Shown here one piece after another: positions 11,984-23,580 of a DNA stretch of 64,000 nt (the first letter of the stretch is position 1; each line of letters starts with the position of its first letter). The notes under the pieces are model-generated. The model was not told the DNA's origin, made no database searches, and worked only from the letters and a program-made list of their open reading frames with translations. Source of the DNA: Henckelia pumila (taxonomy: Eukaryota > Streptophyta > Magnoliopsida > Lamiales > Gesneriaceae); assembly GCF_033568475.1 (NCBI RefSeq), contig NC_133123.1, positions 103,851,228 through 103,915,227 of the forward strand, given 5' to 3'. A program made the translations under genes and the position numbers.

Positions 11984-14671
11984 CTATAGCCAACTAGTCA
12001 TACTACGTAGACCCATTGCTTCGCGATGTTTGTCAAACAATGGTCCTGGCAAAGGCTTAGTAAGCGGATCAGCGATATTGTCTGCAGAGGCCACTCGTTC
12101 GACAATGATGTCTCCTCTTTCCACAATCTCCCGGATTATGTGGTATTTCCTCAGTACGTGTTTGGATCTTTGATGAGACCTTGGTTCCTTTGCTTGAGCA
12201 ACGGCACCTGTGTTGTCACAGTACACCGGGACTGGACCAACAAATTCAGGAATAACGCCCAACTCTTGGACAAACTTCCTCATCCAAACGGCCTCTTTAG
12301 CAGCAGCTGATGCTGCAATGTATTCAGCCTCAGTGGTGGAATCCGCTGTGGTGTCCTGCTTGGAACTCTTCCAAGAGACAGCACCGCCATTGAGCATGAA
12401 CACAAATCCAGAGGTTGACTTCGAGTCATCCACATCACTTTGGAAGCTAGAGTCGGTATAGCCTTCCAATTTGAGATCTCGTCCTCCATACACCATGAAC
12501 ATATTCTTAGTCCTTCGTAAGTACTTAAGAATGTCCTTCACGGCTTTCCAATGCATTTGACCAGGATTAGACTGATATCTGCTCGTGACACTCAGAGCAA
12601 ATGCTACATCCGGTCTGGTAGATATCATCCCATACATGATACTACCTATAGCTGACGCATATGGTACATGTGTCATATTCTCTATCTCTGCATCAGTCTT
12701 GGGACACATAGACTTGGATAGAGAAACTCCATGACACATGGGTAGATGTCCTCTTTTGGACCCATCCATTGAAAACCGTTTCAATATGGTATCAATGTAG
12801 GTTGATTGAGTGAGTCCTATCATTCTCTTAGACCTATCTCTATAGATCTGTATCCCAAGAATGTAGGATGCCTCTCCCAAATCCTTCATCGAAAATCTAC
12901 CTGATAACCATATCTTTGTTGACTGCAACATCCCTACATCATTCCCAATGAGTAGGATGTCATCAACATAAAGTACTAAGAATGTCACCGCATCCTTAAC
13001 TAATTTCTTGTACACGCAAGGTTCCTCCGGGTTCTTGATGAAACCAAAATCTTTTATTGTTTCATCAAATTTCTGGTTCCAACTTCTTGATGCTTATTTT
13101 AGACCATAAATTGATCTTTGAAGCTTGCATACCTTATGCTCGCTTCCCATGGATGTGTACCCCTCAGGCTGCTTCATATAGATTTCTTCCTTAATGTCTC
13201 CATTAAGAAAAGCAGTCTTCACATCCATTTGCCATATCTCATAGTCATACCATGCAGCTATGGCAATCAGGATTCTTATGGACTTGAACATTGCAACTGG
13301 TGAAAAGGTTTCATCATAGTCAACTCCTTGCCTTTGAGTATAACCTTTCGCCACCAATCGCGCCTTGTAGGTCAATACCTTACCATCAGGCCCAAGCTTT
13401 CTCTTGTAGATCCATTTACACCCTATTGGAACAATTCCATCGGGAGGATCTACTAAAGACCAAACTTGGTTTGTATGCATCGAATCCAATTCTGACTGCA
13501 TAGCTTCAAGCCATAAATTCGAATCCGCATCAGAAATTGCTTCCTTGAAGTTTCTTGGATCACATCCAATGTCGGGTTCATCTTGATCCCCTTCAAGAAG
13601 AAGACCATATCGAACTGGAGGTCTAGAAGTCCTTTCGGATCTTCTAGGTGCAGGCGTGTCCAGCAATGGTTCCTGAGGTGTAGGATCGTTATTTTGTATT
13701 TCGGGTTCTTCTCGAACTTCTTCGAGTTCCATCATCTCGCCTTTCTTATCCAATAAGAACTCCTTCTCCAAGAAGGTGGCATTCCTAGAAACAAACACCT
13801 TTGTTTCAGCAGGATAATAGAAATAATATCCGATTGAATTCTTCGGATACCCTACAAAATAACATAAGCTGGATCGACTATCCAACTTATCTCCCACTGT
13901 CCGCTTCACGTAAGCAGGACATCCCCAAATCCTCAAGTACGAATACTTAGGAGCTTTGCCATTCCATAACTCGTATGGTGTTTTGTCCACTGCTTTAGTG
14001 TGGACGTTGTTCAACAACAATACCGCTGTTTCAAGCGCATAGCCCCAAAACGAAGGTGGAAGCTCAGTGAAGCTCATCATAGATCGAACCATGTCCAACA
14101 AAGTTCGATTACGACGTTCCGATACACCATTAAGCTGTGGTGTCATAGGAGGAGTCCACTGAGAGAGAATCCCATTCTCTTTCAGATAGTCCAAAAACTC
14201 GGTACTCAAGTATTCTCCACCTCGATCCGATCGAAGTGCTTTAATACTTTTACCTAGCTTGTTTTCTACTTCAGCCCTGAATTCTTTGAACTTTTCAAAT
14301 GCTTCAGACTTATATTTCATTAAATATAAATACCCATACCTTGAATAATCATCAGTAAAGGTAATGAAGTAGGTGTGGCCATGTTGAGTCCCTACTCTAA
14401 ATGGACCACAAACATCTGTATGGATCAAATCCAACAGATTCTGACTACGCTCAGGTTTCCCCTTAAAAGGAGATTTAGTCATTTTTCCTTTTAGGCAGGA
14501 TTCACAAGTAGGTAGAGAATTAATATCAAACATATCAAACATGCCCTCTCCCACTAGCTTGTTCATCCTCCTTGAGGAAATATGACCTAGCCTAGCATGC
14601 CAAAGGTTTGCCGGGTTTTGACTATCGATTTTCCTTTTGTTTGTTGTCGCCGGTTTATCAACATAATTCAC
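11984..14671 (-). pseudogene. copia-1 integrase-RT-RNase H, one in-frame stop
   Basis: From 14671 to 13094 the frame encodes 525 residues. They start with the GAG-pre-integrase region (LWHARLGH), continue through the integrase core (HTDVCGPF, TFTDDYSRYG) and the proline/serine linker, and enter RT (WIYKRKLG, AIAAWYDYEIWQMDVKTAF). A TAA at 13094-13096 interrupts it just after IYGLK. The same frame continues for 26 codons and then for 343 more (13015-11984), giving RT with the LYVDD catalytic box and RNase H ending near ADNIADPLTKPL. The start overlaps the gag-protease frame by 14 nt in a different frame, so a one-base indel separates what is a single polyprotein in most copia elements. Confidence 0.92.
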
Positions 14672-15899
14672 TGGAACGTCTTTTAGTTTTCAAGTTGTAT
14701 AGATCGTTTTCAAGTTGTCCATTTCCAATTAAACATTCATTCTTGTAAATATTGCAAATCCCATTCACAAAATTGCAAGAATAACCATCTCTATCAAGCA
14801 TAGAAATAGAAATAATGTTTTTAATTAAATCTGGCACAAATAAAACATCTCTTAACAATAATTTAAAACCGTTCTGCAAAGTCAAACAAACATCTCCAAT
14901 GGCCGTAGCTTCAACTCTGGAACCATTCCCGAGCCTCAGCTGGGTCTCACCCATTCTAAGCATGCGACTTCTTGTCATCACCTGCAAATCATTGCAAATG
15001 TGAGATCCACATCCGGTATCCAATACCCAAGAAGTTGTATTAAGTGACATGTTTATTTCAATATAGAACATACCCTTTGCAGTTCCCAACTGCTCAAGAT
15101 ATTCCTTGCAGTAGCGCTTCCAATGACCCGGCTTCTTGCAGTAATGGCAAACATCCTTGGATTTTCCATTGTTTGAAGCCTTTGTCTTTTGCTTCTTCTC
15201 GGGCTCGACTTTCTTGGGTGGGGTAGAACGTTTCTTGCCCTTCATACTTGGCCCCTTCTTCGCATAAGATGAGGAGCCCACCAAGAAAGCTGGCTTATCC
15301 TTCTTAAGTGTGGATTCATATGTAACGAGCATATTGACCATCTCTTCAAGGGTGGCCTCTATCTTGTTCATATTAAAATTTATCACAAATCCATCAAATG
15401 AAGAAGGAAGAGACAGAAGCAATAAATCCACATTGAGTTCATGCTCCAACACCAAATCTAGGGTCGCCAACTTCTGTATGAGCCAAATCACTCGTACCCC
15501 ATGATCACGGACCGAAGTCCCTTCACGTATGCGGCACGTCATCAACTCCTTAACAGTAGCGAACCTTTCAGCCCTCGACTGAGCCCCAAAAAGTTCCTTG
15601 AGTTGCGCATGAATGTCAGCAGCATTCACCGTGTCCTCAAATCGCCTCTGGAGTTCATCAGACATCGAGGCTTGCATATAGCATTTGGTCTTGATGTCAT
15701 GGTCACACCATGCATCAAGTTTGGCCAATTCCTCCGGACTTATGTCAGCTGGTGCTTCCTTCGGAGGTGCTTTCTCTAACACGTAGAGCATTTTCTCCGA
15801 AGTTAAGACAATCTTCAACTTCCGGAACCATTCCGTATAGTTGGCGCCAGTCAACTTGTTTTGTTCGATGATCGAGAATAATGGATTTCGCGAATTCAT
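14658..15899 (-). CDS. copia-1 gag and protease
   Basis: 413 residues. Residues 1-200 are a retrotransposon gag of the UBN2/DUF4219 style (opening MNSRNPLFSIIEQ, then YTEWFRKLKIVL). A lysine-rich linker follows, then a CCHC knuckle at 251-264 (CHYCKKPGHWKRYC) and an aspartic protease site WVLDTGCGSH at about 291-300. The frame ends by frameshift shortly after the protease, at the GAG-pre-integrase border. ATG 15899 is chosen because it precedes the conserved gag start and lies downstream of the long leader. Gag packages the element RNA; the protease cuts the polyprotein. Confidence 0.92.
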   Translation of the reverse strand: MNSRNPLFSIIEQNKLTGANYTEWFRKLKIVLTSEKMLYVLEKAPPKEAPADISPEELAKLDAWCDHDIKTKCYMQASMSDELQRRFEDTVNAADIHAQLKELFGAQSRAERFATVKELMTCRIREGTSVRDHGVRVIWLIQKLATLDLVLEHELNVDLLLLSLPSSFDGFVINFNMNKIEATLEEMVNMLVTYESTLKKDKPAFLVGSSSYAKKGPSMKGKKRSTPPKKVEPEKKQKTKASNNGKSKDVCHYCKKPGHWKRYCKEYLEQLGTAKGMFYIEINMSLNTTSWVLDTGCGSHICNDLQVMTRSRMLRMGETQLRLGNGSRVEATAIGDVCLTLQNGFKLLLRDVLFVPDLIKNIISISMLDRDGYSCNFVNGICNIYKNECLIGNGQLENDLYNLKTKRRSSELC

Positions 15900-16088
15900 T
15901 GTATGAAATACTGAAAAGAAAAACAGACATATATCAATGATTGTTTAACAATTTACTAAGACATAAAATAGGCGAATTTAATTTTATGAATCTCACTCCC
16001 ACTATTTTAACGATTTCACCACCCTCTAGTGAAAACGGGAAACTTTTTCCTTAGTGAGAACATGGAGTCCAATTGACAAACTTATGGT

Positions 16089-16370
16089 CCCGAATAATAT
16101 CAGCCAACCATAATTCTCAAAAGGTAGATCCCAATTGCTTCCAAAGCAACCCCCATGTGTTTACCTCATGTCCAATAAGGGCCCAATAATATGACGCCGT
16201 TTAAAGTGACATGTCAAGATGACCCATCAATATTAAGTTGTGATGGACGGTCGCCATGTGGATCCCCCAATAATATGAGCCGATCCCATGGGAGTTCCAC
16301 CCAACTTACAACATTTGTCGATCCAATGTACAGCTTTCCGACGGACGGGCCCCCCCAATAATATGAGCCG
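16089..16370 (-). repeat. Spaced leader motif, four copies (CCCAATAATATGAGCCG type)
   Basis: Copies on the plus strand lie at 16089-16105, 16181-16199, 16264-16282 and 16351-16370, about 80-90 bp apart. The core CAATAATATGA(G/C)CCG is conserved while the flanks differ. Function is unknown. Confidence 0.75.
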
Positions 16371-17418
16371 GACCGTATCCGCGGGTAGCATCACATACAT
16401 TGACCGTTGATGGAAGGTGGGAACATTTAAACAAATTTAAATTTCCTTTATTTATCTTGATATAAATTTTAATCATATTTAAAATGAGGGATTTTTAATT
16501 ATAAAAATATTTGTCTCATCATATTCATTTTATTGCATGCTTGCCGGATTCACGCAATTTATGTCTAAACATGCATACAATCATAATATCAAATATTATA
16601 TAGGATGATCGATTCCATTTCTAATTGACCCGTGGTTGCCAATCACGGGTCTTAGTCCAATCCTAGTTAATATGCAGTATGCAATGCAATCCTATTACAT
16701 GTGCTTCCAATTTACATTTCTTCAGTCTTTATTGTCTGCTGGGCCCACCGTCTTCAAATCTTGATCTCCCACTAAATCTAATGCATTTACAATAAATAAC
16801 AATGACAAGTAGGGGATACATTTTTAGGGGTGGGAACGGGCTATAAACCAAGCCCACTTTTATTACATATGACATTCATATCGGGCCATAAACCAGGCCC
16901 ATTAATAAAACCAACAACAATAAAAACAAAATGTAAATTCCTAACATACACCTACAAAATTGGTCATGGCAATCGATCATCCTTATCCAATAACATTTAA
17001 TTCAAAATTAATTTATTGGATAACATGCAGTGGCAATTCAAATTTAAACAAGATAAAATCATATTTTATATATAAAATCTCATTTCACATATAAAATCAT
17101 ATTTTATCTCTATATCAAATAAAATCAATTTTATCTATAAAATCCAATTTTACAAATAAAATCATATTTTACTCAATATATCATAAGATCATATCTTATC
17201 ATCAATTGTACCAAAATAATTGATTTCAAAATTCAATTTACGGATAAAATATTAAAATTTTCCAAAAATTCAAATTTATCCAAAATCAATTTTAAAATTT
17301 ACGGACTCGAACAATTCGATCCGAAATCTCGTGAACCAATCAAAAACAATTTTTGATCGGACCAAAAATAAAATTTTAACATATTAAAACTAATTTTTAA
17401 TAAAAATAATAATTTTTC

Positions 17419-17783
17419 CCGGGCCGCCCGGGACACTCCGGGCCGGCCCGCACCCGGGGCGCGGGCCGGGGCAGCCCGGCTGCCCCCTTAGGGCAGCAAC
17501 AATTGCTGCCCTGGCGGCGCCTGGCGCCGCCGCTGGGTGGCGCCGTGCGTCGCCCTGGGCGGCGCCGAGCGCCGCCCCTGGGCGGCGTCGTGCGCCGCCC
17601 TGGGCAGCGCCCAGCGCTGCACTGGGCAGCGCACAGCGCTGCCCTGGGCGGCGCCGTGCGCCGCCCTGGGCGGCGACGGTCGCCGTCCTGGGCGGCGACG
17701 GTCGCCGTCCTGGGCGGCGCCGTGCGCCGCCCGGGGCAGCAACAATTGCTGCCCCACCGGGCAGCGATCCAATCGCTGCCCGG
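17419..17783. repeat. Array of about 13 palindromic 22-bp units in the copia-1 leader
   Basis: Successive units start at 17491, 17513, 17535, 17557, 17580, 17602, 17624, 17646, 17668, 17690, 17712, 17734 and 17757. A typical unit has a 9-bp arm, a 1-3 nt loop and the complementary arm, then CT. Examples are GGGCGGCGC/GCGCCGCCC, GGGCAGCAA/TTGCTGCCC and GGCGGCGCC/GGCGCCGCC. Arm sequences change between units but pairing is kept, with some G-T wobbles and one true mismatch (unit at 17602). The last unit has a perfect 12-bp stem. Upstream, 17469-17487 forms a further 7-bp stem. Confidence 0.93.
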
Positions 17784-17906
17784 GTTTTGCCCCGGAAAAA
17801 AAAATTTTTTTTTTTTTATTTAAAAATATTTATTTTGTTTTCCAAAAACCGAGATTCAAAAATTTTGTACAATCGATTAATTTAATCGTTTGATCTGAGC
17901 AACCTG

Positions 17907-17918
17907 GCTCTGATACCA
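17907..17918 (-). other. copia-1 primer-binding site, tRNA-iMet type
   Basis: The minus strand reads TGGTATCAGAGC one base from the LTR edge at 17920. Confidence 0.9.
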
Positions 17919-17919
17919 C

Positions 17920-19784
17920 TGTTGGATAACTGGCGTTCAGATCAATCACGATTGATACCCGGTGCAGCGGAAGTTTAAAAATTTTATCATGGAACGATTC
18001 CATGGTGTGGGTATCAACCATTCAACGATTAAATTATTGTGTGTGTAAAATTCAAATAACAATTAATTAAATTTTACCTCCAATCTCGAAGCGAGATTAA
18101 TGGACACCACACAGATTTCTCTGCGCTTCTTGTATCTCCCAGGAACTGATGAACTCCTTCAATCAGGTCCACAAATGGGGTTTAAATCCCTCTGACAGAT
18201 TGCACTAGAAAATCTGTCAGAAGTTTTCTGCGAAGAGATTAAACGAATCTGATTCGTTATTCCTGATTGCAATTAAAAATCACAGACCGGAAATTCTCTG
18301 ACAGAGCAAGGAGGGGGCGGCCGAATTGTGAGAGAGAGAGGAGGCTAGGGTTTCGAATTCTGTCTCTCAAAATAATGACCTGTTGTGTCTAATTTCTGTA
18401 ATGCAATAACTTATTTATAATGCAGGCCACTAACAGCTTAGGGCCCATTAGTCATAAGTTAAGGCCCGACAAGCAAAGCCCGCACGTTCAGAAATTAATA
18501 TAAAATTCATCGTGACTCCGATTGATGAACCGATTTCACCAATGTGCACAGAAACCATTTCTGCACATTTTAAAGTCAAAATAAATTTCCTGAATCCGAA
18601 TTCAGTGGTTTCCAAAAATGTTCATCCCTATGTCATTTTAGGAAATCCTACTCCCTTACTCTTATTTAAGAAGTCCAACTCCTTAGTTCATTAAATTTAA
18701 CTCTTTAAATTTAACTATCTCAACGGGGATTAAAACTCCATTACACTGTGTGACCCTCAATGGTTCAGGGATACAGCTAGCCGTGGGCTCACAACTCCTT
18801 GTGACTCGGAACAACACTTTCCGACTTGCCCAACGAATCATGGTAAAGCGCCTAGCAACATCGCCCCATGATTCCCTAGGTATCACTGATAGTGCCTACA
18901 AGAACCAGTAGATTTTGGTTAGCGTACAGTACGGTCCCTTCATCCATATATCCCGATCGAATCAACAACCATTGGTATATCGAGAGTCGCTCAAGATTCG
19001 ATAACTATGCAATACATCTTGAAGATCAAATTAGTGACATCGCATGTGCTACTAAGAAACCATTTCTTAAATCACATCAAGTACTCTGGCCAGAGATTTG
19101 TCACACTAATATCTCCTCAGATCGCATAGGATATCCACACTCGCAAGTATGTGGTGAATCCTTGACAACAATGCATTGACTCCTATATGTGTCGTAACTG
19201 TACCCAATCTCGACACCTGATGACCCCCATAGAGTCGGTAAACGAGTCAAAGCACAGCACTAGCATATAGAGTCTCCATGATATTTCAAGTCGTAAGGAC
19301 TAATGGTGTACAACCAAAACCGCGGACTTTATCCACTCGATAAGTGATAACCACTTGGAAAGTCCGGATAGGGTAGTTCGATTATTCATCCTATGAATAT
19401 CCATTTGCATGCTTCGAACATCTCCATGTTCCCTACCAATGAAACGTGGTACTCCGCATCGCAAATGCTAGTCTCAAACTCGAGCGATCCTTATCCTTAT
19501 TATCGGACGGCTCAATCGACTAGGAACGGTTTTAGAATATACAGTGACTATAAGATGTATTTCATGATAGACATCCCCATGTTCTACCACATCTTACATA
19601 CACTATAGTATATTCAAGGTCTTTATCAAAACAACAATAGTATATCACAATATAACAATATGAAGTAATATAAAGTCATTGCCATTAATAAAAGTGTAAA
19701 TAATATTAAACAAAAGATTGTTTATACAAATAGTCATCAAAGCCCATAGCCACACAGTTGGCTCACTGGGCACCCACTCTTACA
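17920..19784 (-). repeat. copia-1 5' LTR
   Basis: A 1865-bp LTR nearly identical to 10064-11969, lacking the 40-bp extra segment of that copy. It is followed by target duplication AATAT (19785-19789). Confidence 0.94.
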
Positions 19785-20335
19785 AATATACCTCTGTTCT
19801 GTCGGAATTTCCTCATCAAAATCTATCAGCTGGTTGCTAGGTTTCGGAGTTGGTATTCAATCAATCTGATCCGATATTCATCTGAATCTTTCCGATATTT
19901 GAACAACTGATCAAGTTCTTCGAGCCAACTGTTACCTACAACATCATCTATTCATTTGCTGATATTCTGTTCTATTCAATCAGAGATACTTTATTCAGCT
20001 GAGCAATACCGTTCTGTTCCATTCAGTCTGACCATACCATTCTGTCAATCTGGGGTGCTTACATCACCCAAAGAACACTATTCTCTTCGATTTTGGGTGC
20101 TTACATCACCCGGGGGAAATCTTATAACAAAACAGTATGAAATTCAAACATTTACAAATCAGTAAATCAGGCAGTTGAATTTTAAAGATAGATCATGCTC
20201 ACATGCAATTTATCAAATCATTGAATCATCAAATCGAATAAGGCATAATCATGCTATACTATAAATGCATGTGACGCAATCTACCCCGCTCAGCTTCTAT
20301 CTCAGTCCAAGAACTTACGCTCTGATACCACCTGT
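19785..20335 (-). mobile_element. gypsy B internal region, proximal part
   Basis: This lies between copia-1 and the B LTR. A primer-binding site (minus strand TGGTATCAGAGC) is at 20319-20330, 5 nt from the LTR. Two copies of the short palindrome GGGTGCTTACATCACCC-type occur at about 20053-20111. No intact frame is left. Confidence 0.75.
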
Positions 20336-23027
20336 TGTGAGGACCTCGGGTTGCTAATCTCGTATTAGGGCAACTAATGATTAATGAAACAAATCAATTA
20401 GAATATTAAAACCAAGAGCTAAAAAAAATTTTTTTTTTTTTTTTTTTAAAAAAAAACGGAGCCTCGCTCGATCGGATAAAATTCCCCGATCAAACGAGCA
20501 AGAAATTATTGCTCTCGGTCTGTAGCACAAATGGCCTCGCTCGATCGGATGATTTCATCCGATCGAGCGAGCCACACTCCAAAGCTCTCGGTTCCAATAT
20601 TTCCATGCCGCGCTCGATCGGTGCATCTCACCCGATCGAGCGGGCACCAGGTCCAGCAATTCTGCAGAACACTCTTCATGCTGTCAACTTGAAACAAGTG
20701 ATCTAAATCATCACAAATCAACATCAAATATGTTCCATAAAATCTAGAACTAGTATAATTACATGAACAAGATTTCAAGCATCTAATCATGCAATTCAAT
20801 ACATCAAATGAATCCCATAAATATCAAGAAACTACAAACTATTCAAGACGTCAAAATCTCATTTACAAGTTTCTAATGTTCTTGCTAAGTTTGCTGTAAT
20901 TCTCACTATCATTCTTCCACTTAAACCCGAGTCCACACTTGCTAAATCTCGCTCCCGAGCTATCCACATCATCTCAGACTAGCTCCTGTCCCACCTGTTG
21001 TAATGCACATATACAAAACAAAAAAACAGCCGGATAAACTCCGGTGAGAAATATATTTCCCAATAAAAGCAACTAAACATGCATAGCAAAGCATATATCA
21101 AATTCATGATATAAAAGTAACTACAATGCATGTTTTAAAACAAGGTTTTCTAACAAATTCTCTCATTTCATCGGTTGGGATCCCGAGAAGCAGATATCAT
21201 AACTAACCACCGACTCTCCCGATCGAGGTGGGGTTACTTATCTTACTTCTCTAGACTTTGAAGCCACTATATATGTAATTCAGACGCTAGGCTAAGTAAA
21301 CCACCCAGGCCATACATATATACTTCCTCAAATCGTCTAATCGAACGTTTCCGTTCATTTCGAAATCAAAGAACAAGCCTTACAAGATGAATGCATCATA
21401 TATCAACAAAATAGCATTCATTAACATCAAAGACTCATTCCATAATTCATAGAAGAGCATATAAAAGCAAGTAATAAAATAAGTATGTGAAATAGGAAAC
21501 TCGATACAAACCATCTCGAGTTATAATCTCATTCAAGTAGTAGTCCACTTTTACCTTCGTATTTCTTCTGTTCTGAATTCTTCAAATCTGAACTGAAATT
21601 CTCAAAACCTTCACATCAAGCTTCGTTCAATACATTCATTTCAGAATCGAGTCAAAATCATCAACACATATTCGATCAAATGCATTTCAAACCTCCCTTC
21701 TTCTTCTTCGATTCATAATTGGAGTCATGCGTCGTTCGTCTTCCAAACTTTACTGAAATCGAAGAATAAAAGTGCTATATCATCAGCAAAATCTCAATAA
21801 CATCTTAGTTCATTCATTGGTTATCAAAAATGGCTTCAAAACATCAATCGACGGCGTAGCGATTCAAAATCGGTAACCGACGAAATATCGATATCATTCA
21901 AACTTTATATACACTCATGTATATATATCAAACCAACAATATATCTAACTGATTCAACTAAAATCATTGTCATTTCAGCATCATAATCTCGAACTCAACA
22001 GCATCATATTCTCAGAATTCATAAACCGCAAAACCAACGGCGTAATGGCTCAAATTCGATACCCGAACAATGTCTCAATCCTTTCAAACTCTTTTACATA
22101 TTAAACCAGCCAACATAAATCATAAATCAGGCATATTAGAAGGATGAGAGTTCGAACCATAAGCTGGAAATTCACATCTCATGCAAACAATAGTTGTTCG
22201 TCTATTCGGTTTCGATATCGGAACATATACAAGTTGAAGAACATGATTATATATCAACCTACTGATTTCTGTAATATTTCGATCCATAAACATACATGAA
22301 ATACTCAGAAACTTACATCAATTCGAAGGCCTCGTTTCAAGGATTCCAGAACACTTTTCGTAATCGAAATCGGACAAGCGGATCAAAAGTTACGGAGATT
22401 TGAAAAAAATCGAAATCTAAAGAAAAGGAAAGGAGTTCGAGCTCTGTTCAGAATTTCTGAATTCTCAAATGAACTACACGTATGAATTCTGATTATTATA
22501 TGTAATAATCGGATATATATTGTTGTATTGCAATTTAGTCCCTCCAGTCTTCCTTAATTGCAATTCAGTCCTCGGCCTTCTTTTTAATTAAATTTCAATC
22601 CTAAATAATTTAAGAATATTAGAATTTAAATCAAAACTCTAAATATTCCCAAATTAAATATTTTCGAATTAAAATTAAATAAATTCGGATTAATAGAATA
22701 ATCCCGGCCTTCTGCATTTTAACCCTTCAAACTTCGATATTTACAAATCAGTTTCTGATCGGGTTTCATCTTTGAAATAATCATATTAATTCCCGAAATA
22801 TGGAATTTAATCTTAAATTTCATAAATATTCAAATCGAATATTTATTCTTTTAATTTAAGAATTCTCGAAATTTAATTCTCAAAATCCGTAAATTCTCAA
22901 ATTAAATATTTTTGGCTCGACAATTAAATCTATCATGTCCATAACTTCTCAAATCAATATTAGCCCATAATATGAAATTTAATTCTCAAATCCCATAATT
23001 AATAATTTAATATTTTCGGGCCTTACA
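20336..23027 (-). repeat. gypsy B 5' LTR
   Basis: A 2692-bp LTR with termini TGTAAGGCCCG and GGTCCTCACA on the minus strand. Part of it is homologous to the gypsy A LTR: the block around 21176-21300, GGGATCCCGAG followed by a CCGACTCTCCC motif, matches 3010-3110. A poly-T tract (20427-20447) and three hairpin units (20461-20645) lie near the 3' end on the element strand. No second LTR is in the window. Confidence 0.85.
20461..20645. repeat. Three tandem GCTCGATCGG hairpins in gypsy B LTR
   Basis: Units of about 72 bp start near 20463, 20536 and 20610. The middle one has perfect 17-bp arms (20536-20552 and 20555-20571). The third has 13-14-bp arms with one bulge, and the first is imperfect. 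The loop sequences differ. Each stem is followed by a GCTCTCGGT-like tail (first and second units). Confidence 0.8.
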
Positions 23028-23029
23028 CG

Positions 23030-23580
23030 AGCGGTGAATCCTCAACTACAATGCACTGGCTCCTATACATGTTGCAATTATACCCAATCTCATCACCTGA
23101 TGACCCTCACGGAATCGGTAAACGAATCAAAGTGCAGCCCTAACGCATGCATAGAGTCTTAGTGTTGTCCCAGGTCATAAAACTAATGGTGTACTACCAT
23201 AATCACGGACTTATCCACTCGATAAAATGATAACCATTTGAAAAGTCCTAGAAAGGGTTGTTCAGTGAACTCATCAAATGAACACTACTCATCTTGTATG
23301 TTTGAACATCTCTGTGTACTTATCAATGAAACATGATATACTATATCATAGATACTAGTCTCGAACTCAAGCAACTTTTATCCTTTTTTAAGGCAGCTTA
23401 ATTGACTAAGAACTTGTTTAGAATATACAGTAACTTAAATATGTGTTTCATGATTATAATCATATGTACAACTTCATATTTATTATACTATAATATATTC
23501 AAAGTTTTTATTTACAACTTGCATATATATATATAGATAAAAAAAAATGTCAAAATAAATGTAGAATGTAAATTATATTA
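23030..23580 (-). repeat. Decayed copia-type LTR fragment
   Basis: Diverged but collinear with the copia-1 LTR from about 19155 to 19700. Shared landmarks include a CACCTGATGACCC segment, CGGTAAACGA, TCCACTCGATAA and TAGAATATACAGT. It has no partner LTR or coding region, so it is a fragment left before or beside gypsy B. Confidence 0.7.

Larger units (their letters stand above)
15900..17906 (-). other. copia-1 long 5' leader
   Basis: About 2.0 kb between primer site and gag, with no coding frame I can support. It holds four copies of an AATAAT-centred motif (16089-16370), a very AT-rich stretch (16430-17410), the palindrome array (17419-17783) and adjacent A and T homopolymers (17794-17816). 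Confidence 0.8.
10064..19784 (-). mobile_element. Ty1/copia element copia-1, nearly complete
   Basis: LTRs at 10064-11969 and 17920-19784 start TGTAAGAG and end CCAACA on the minus strand. A 5-bp target duplication AATAT lies at 10059-10063 and 19785-19789. A polypurine tract and a tRNA-Met primer site are at the expected places. Gag-protease and integrase-RT-RNase H frames occupy 15899-11984, in the copia order with integrase before RT. The two LTRs differ by few substitutions, which suggests a recent insertion. Coding capacity is broken by one frameshift and one stop. The leader between primer site and gag is unusually long (about 2 kb) and carries a hairpin array. Confidence 0.95.

Noticed and set aside
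17419..17783. CRISPR-like array
   Set aside because: The repeats are contiguous palindromes with no unique spacers, they lie in a eukaryotic retrotransposon leader, and no cas genes are near.
17488..17893. Long GC-rich reading frames on both strands through the palindrome array
   Set aside because: They translate a low-complexity palindromic repeat (Ala/Arg/Pro/Gly-rich) and are an artefact of stop-poor GC sequence.
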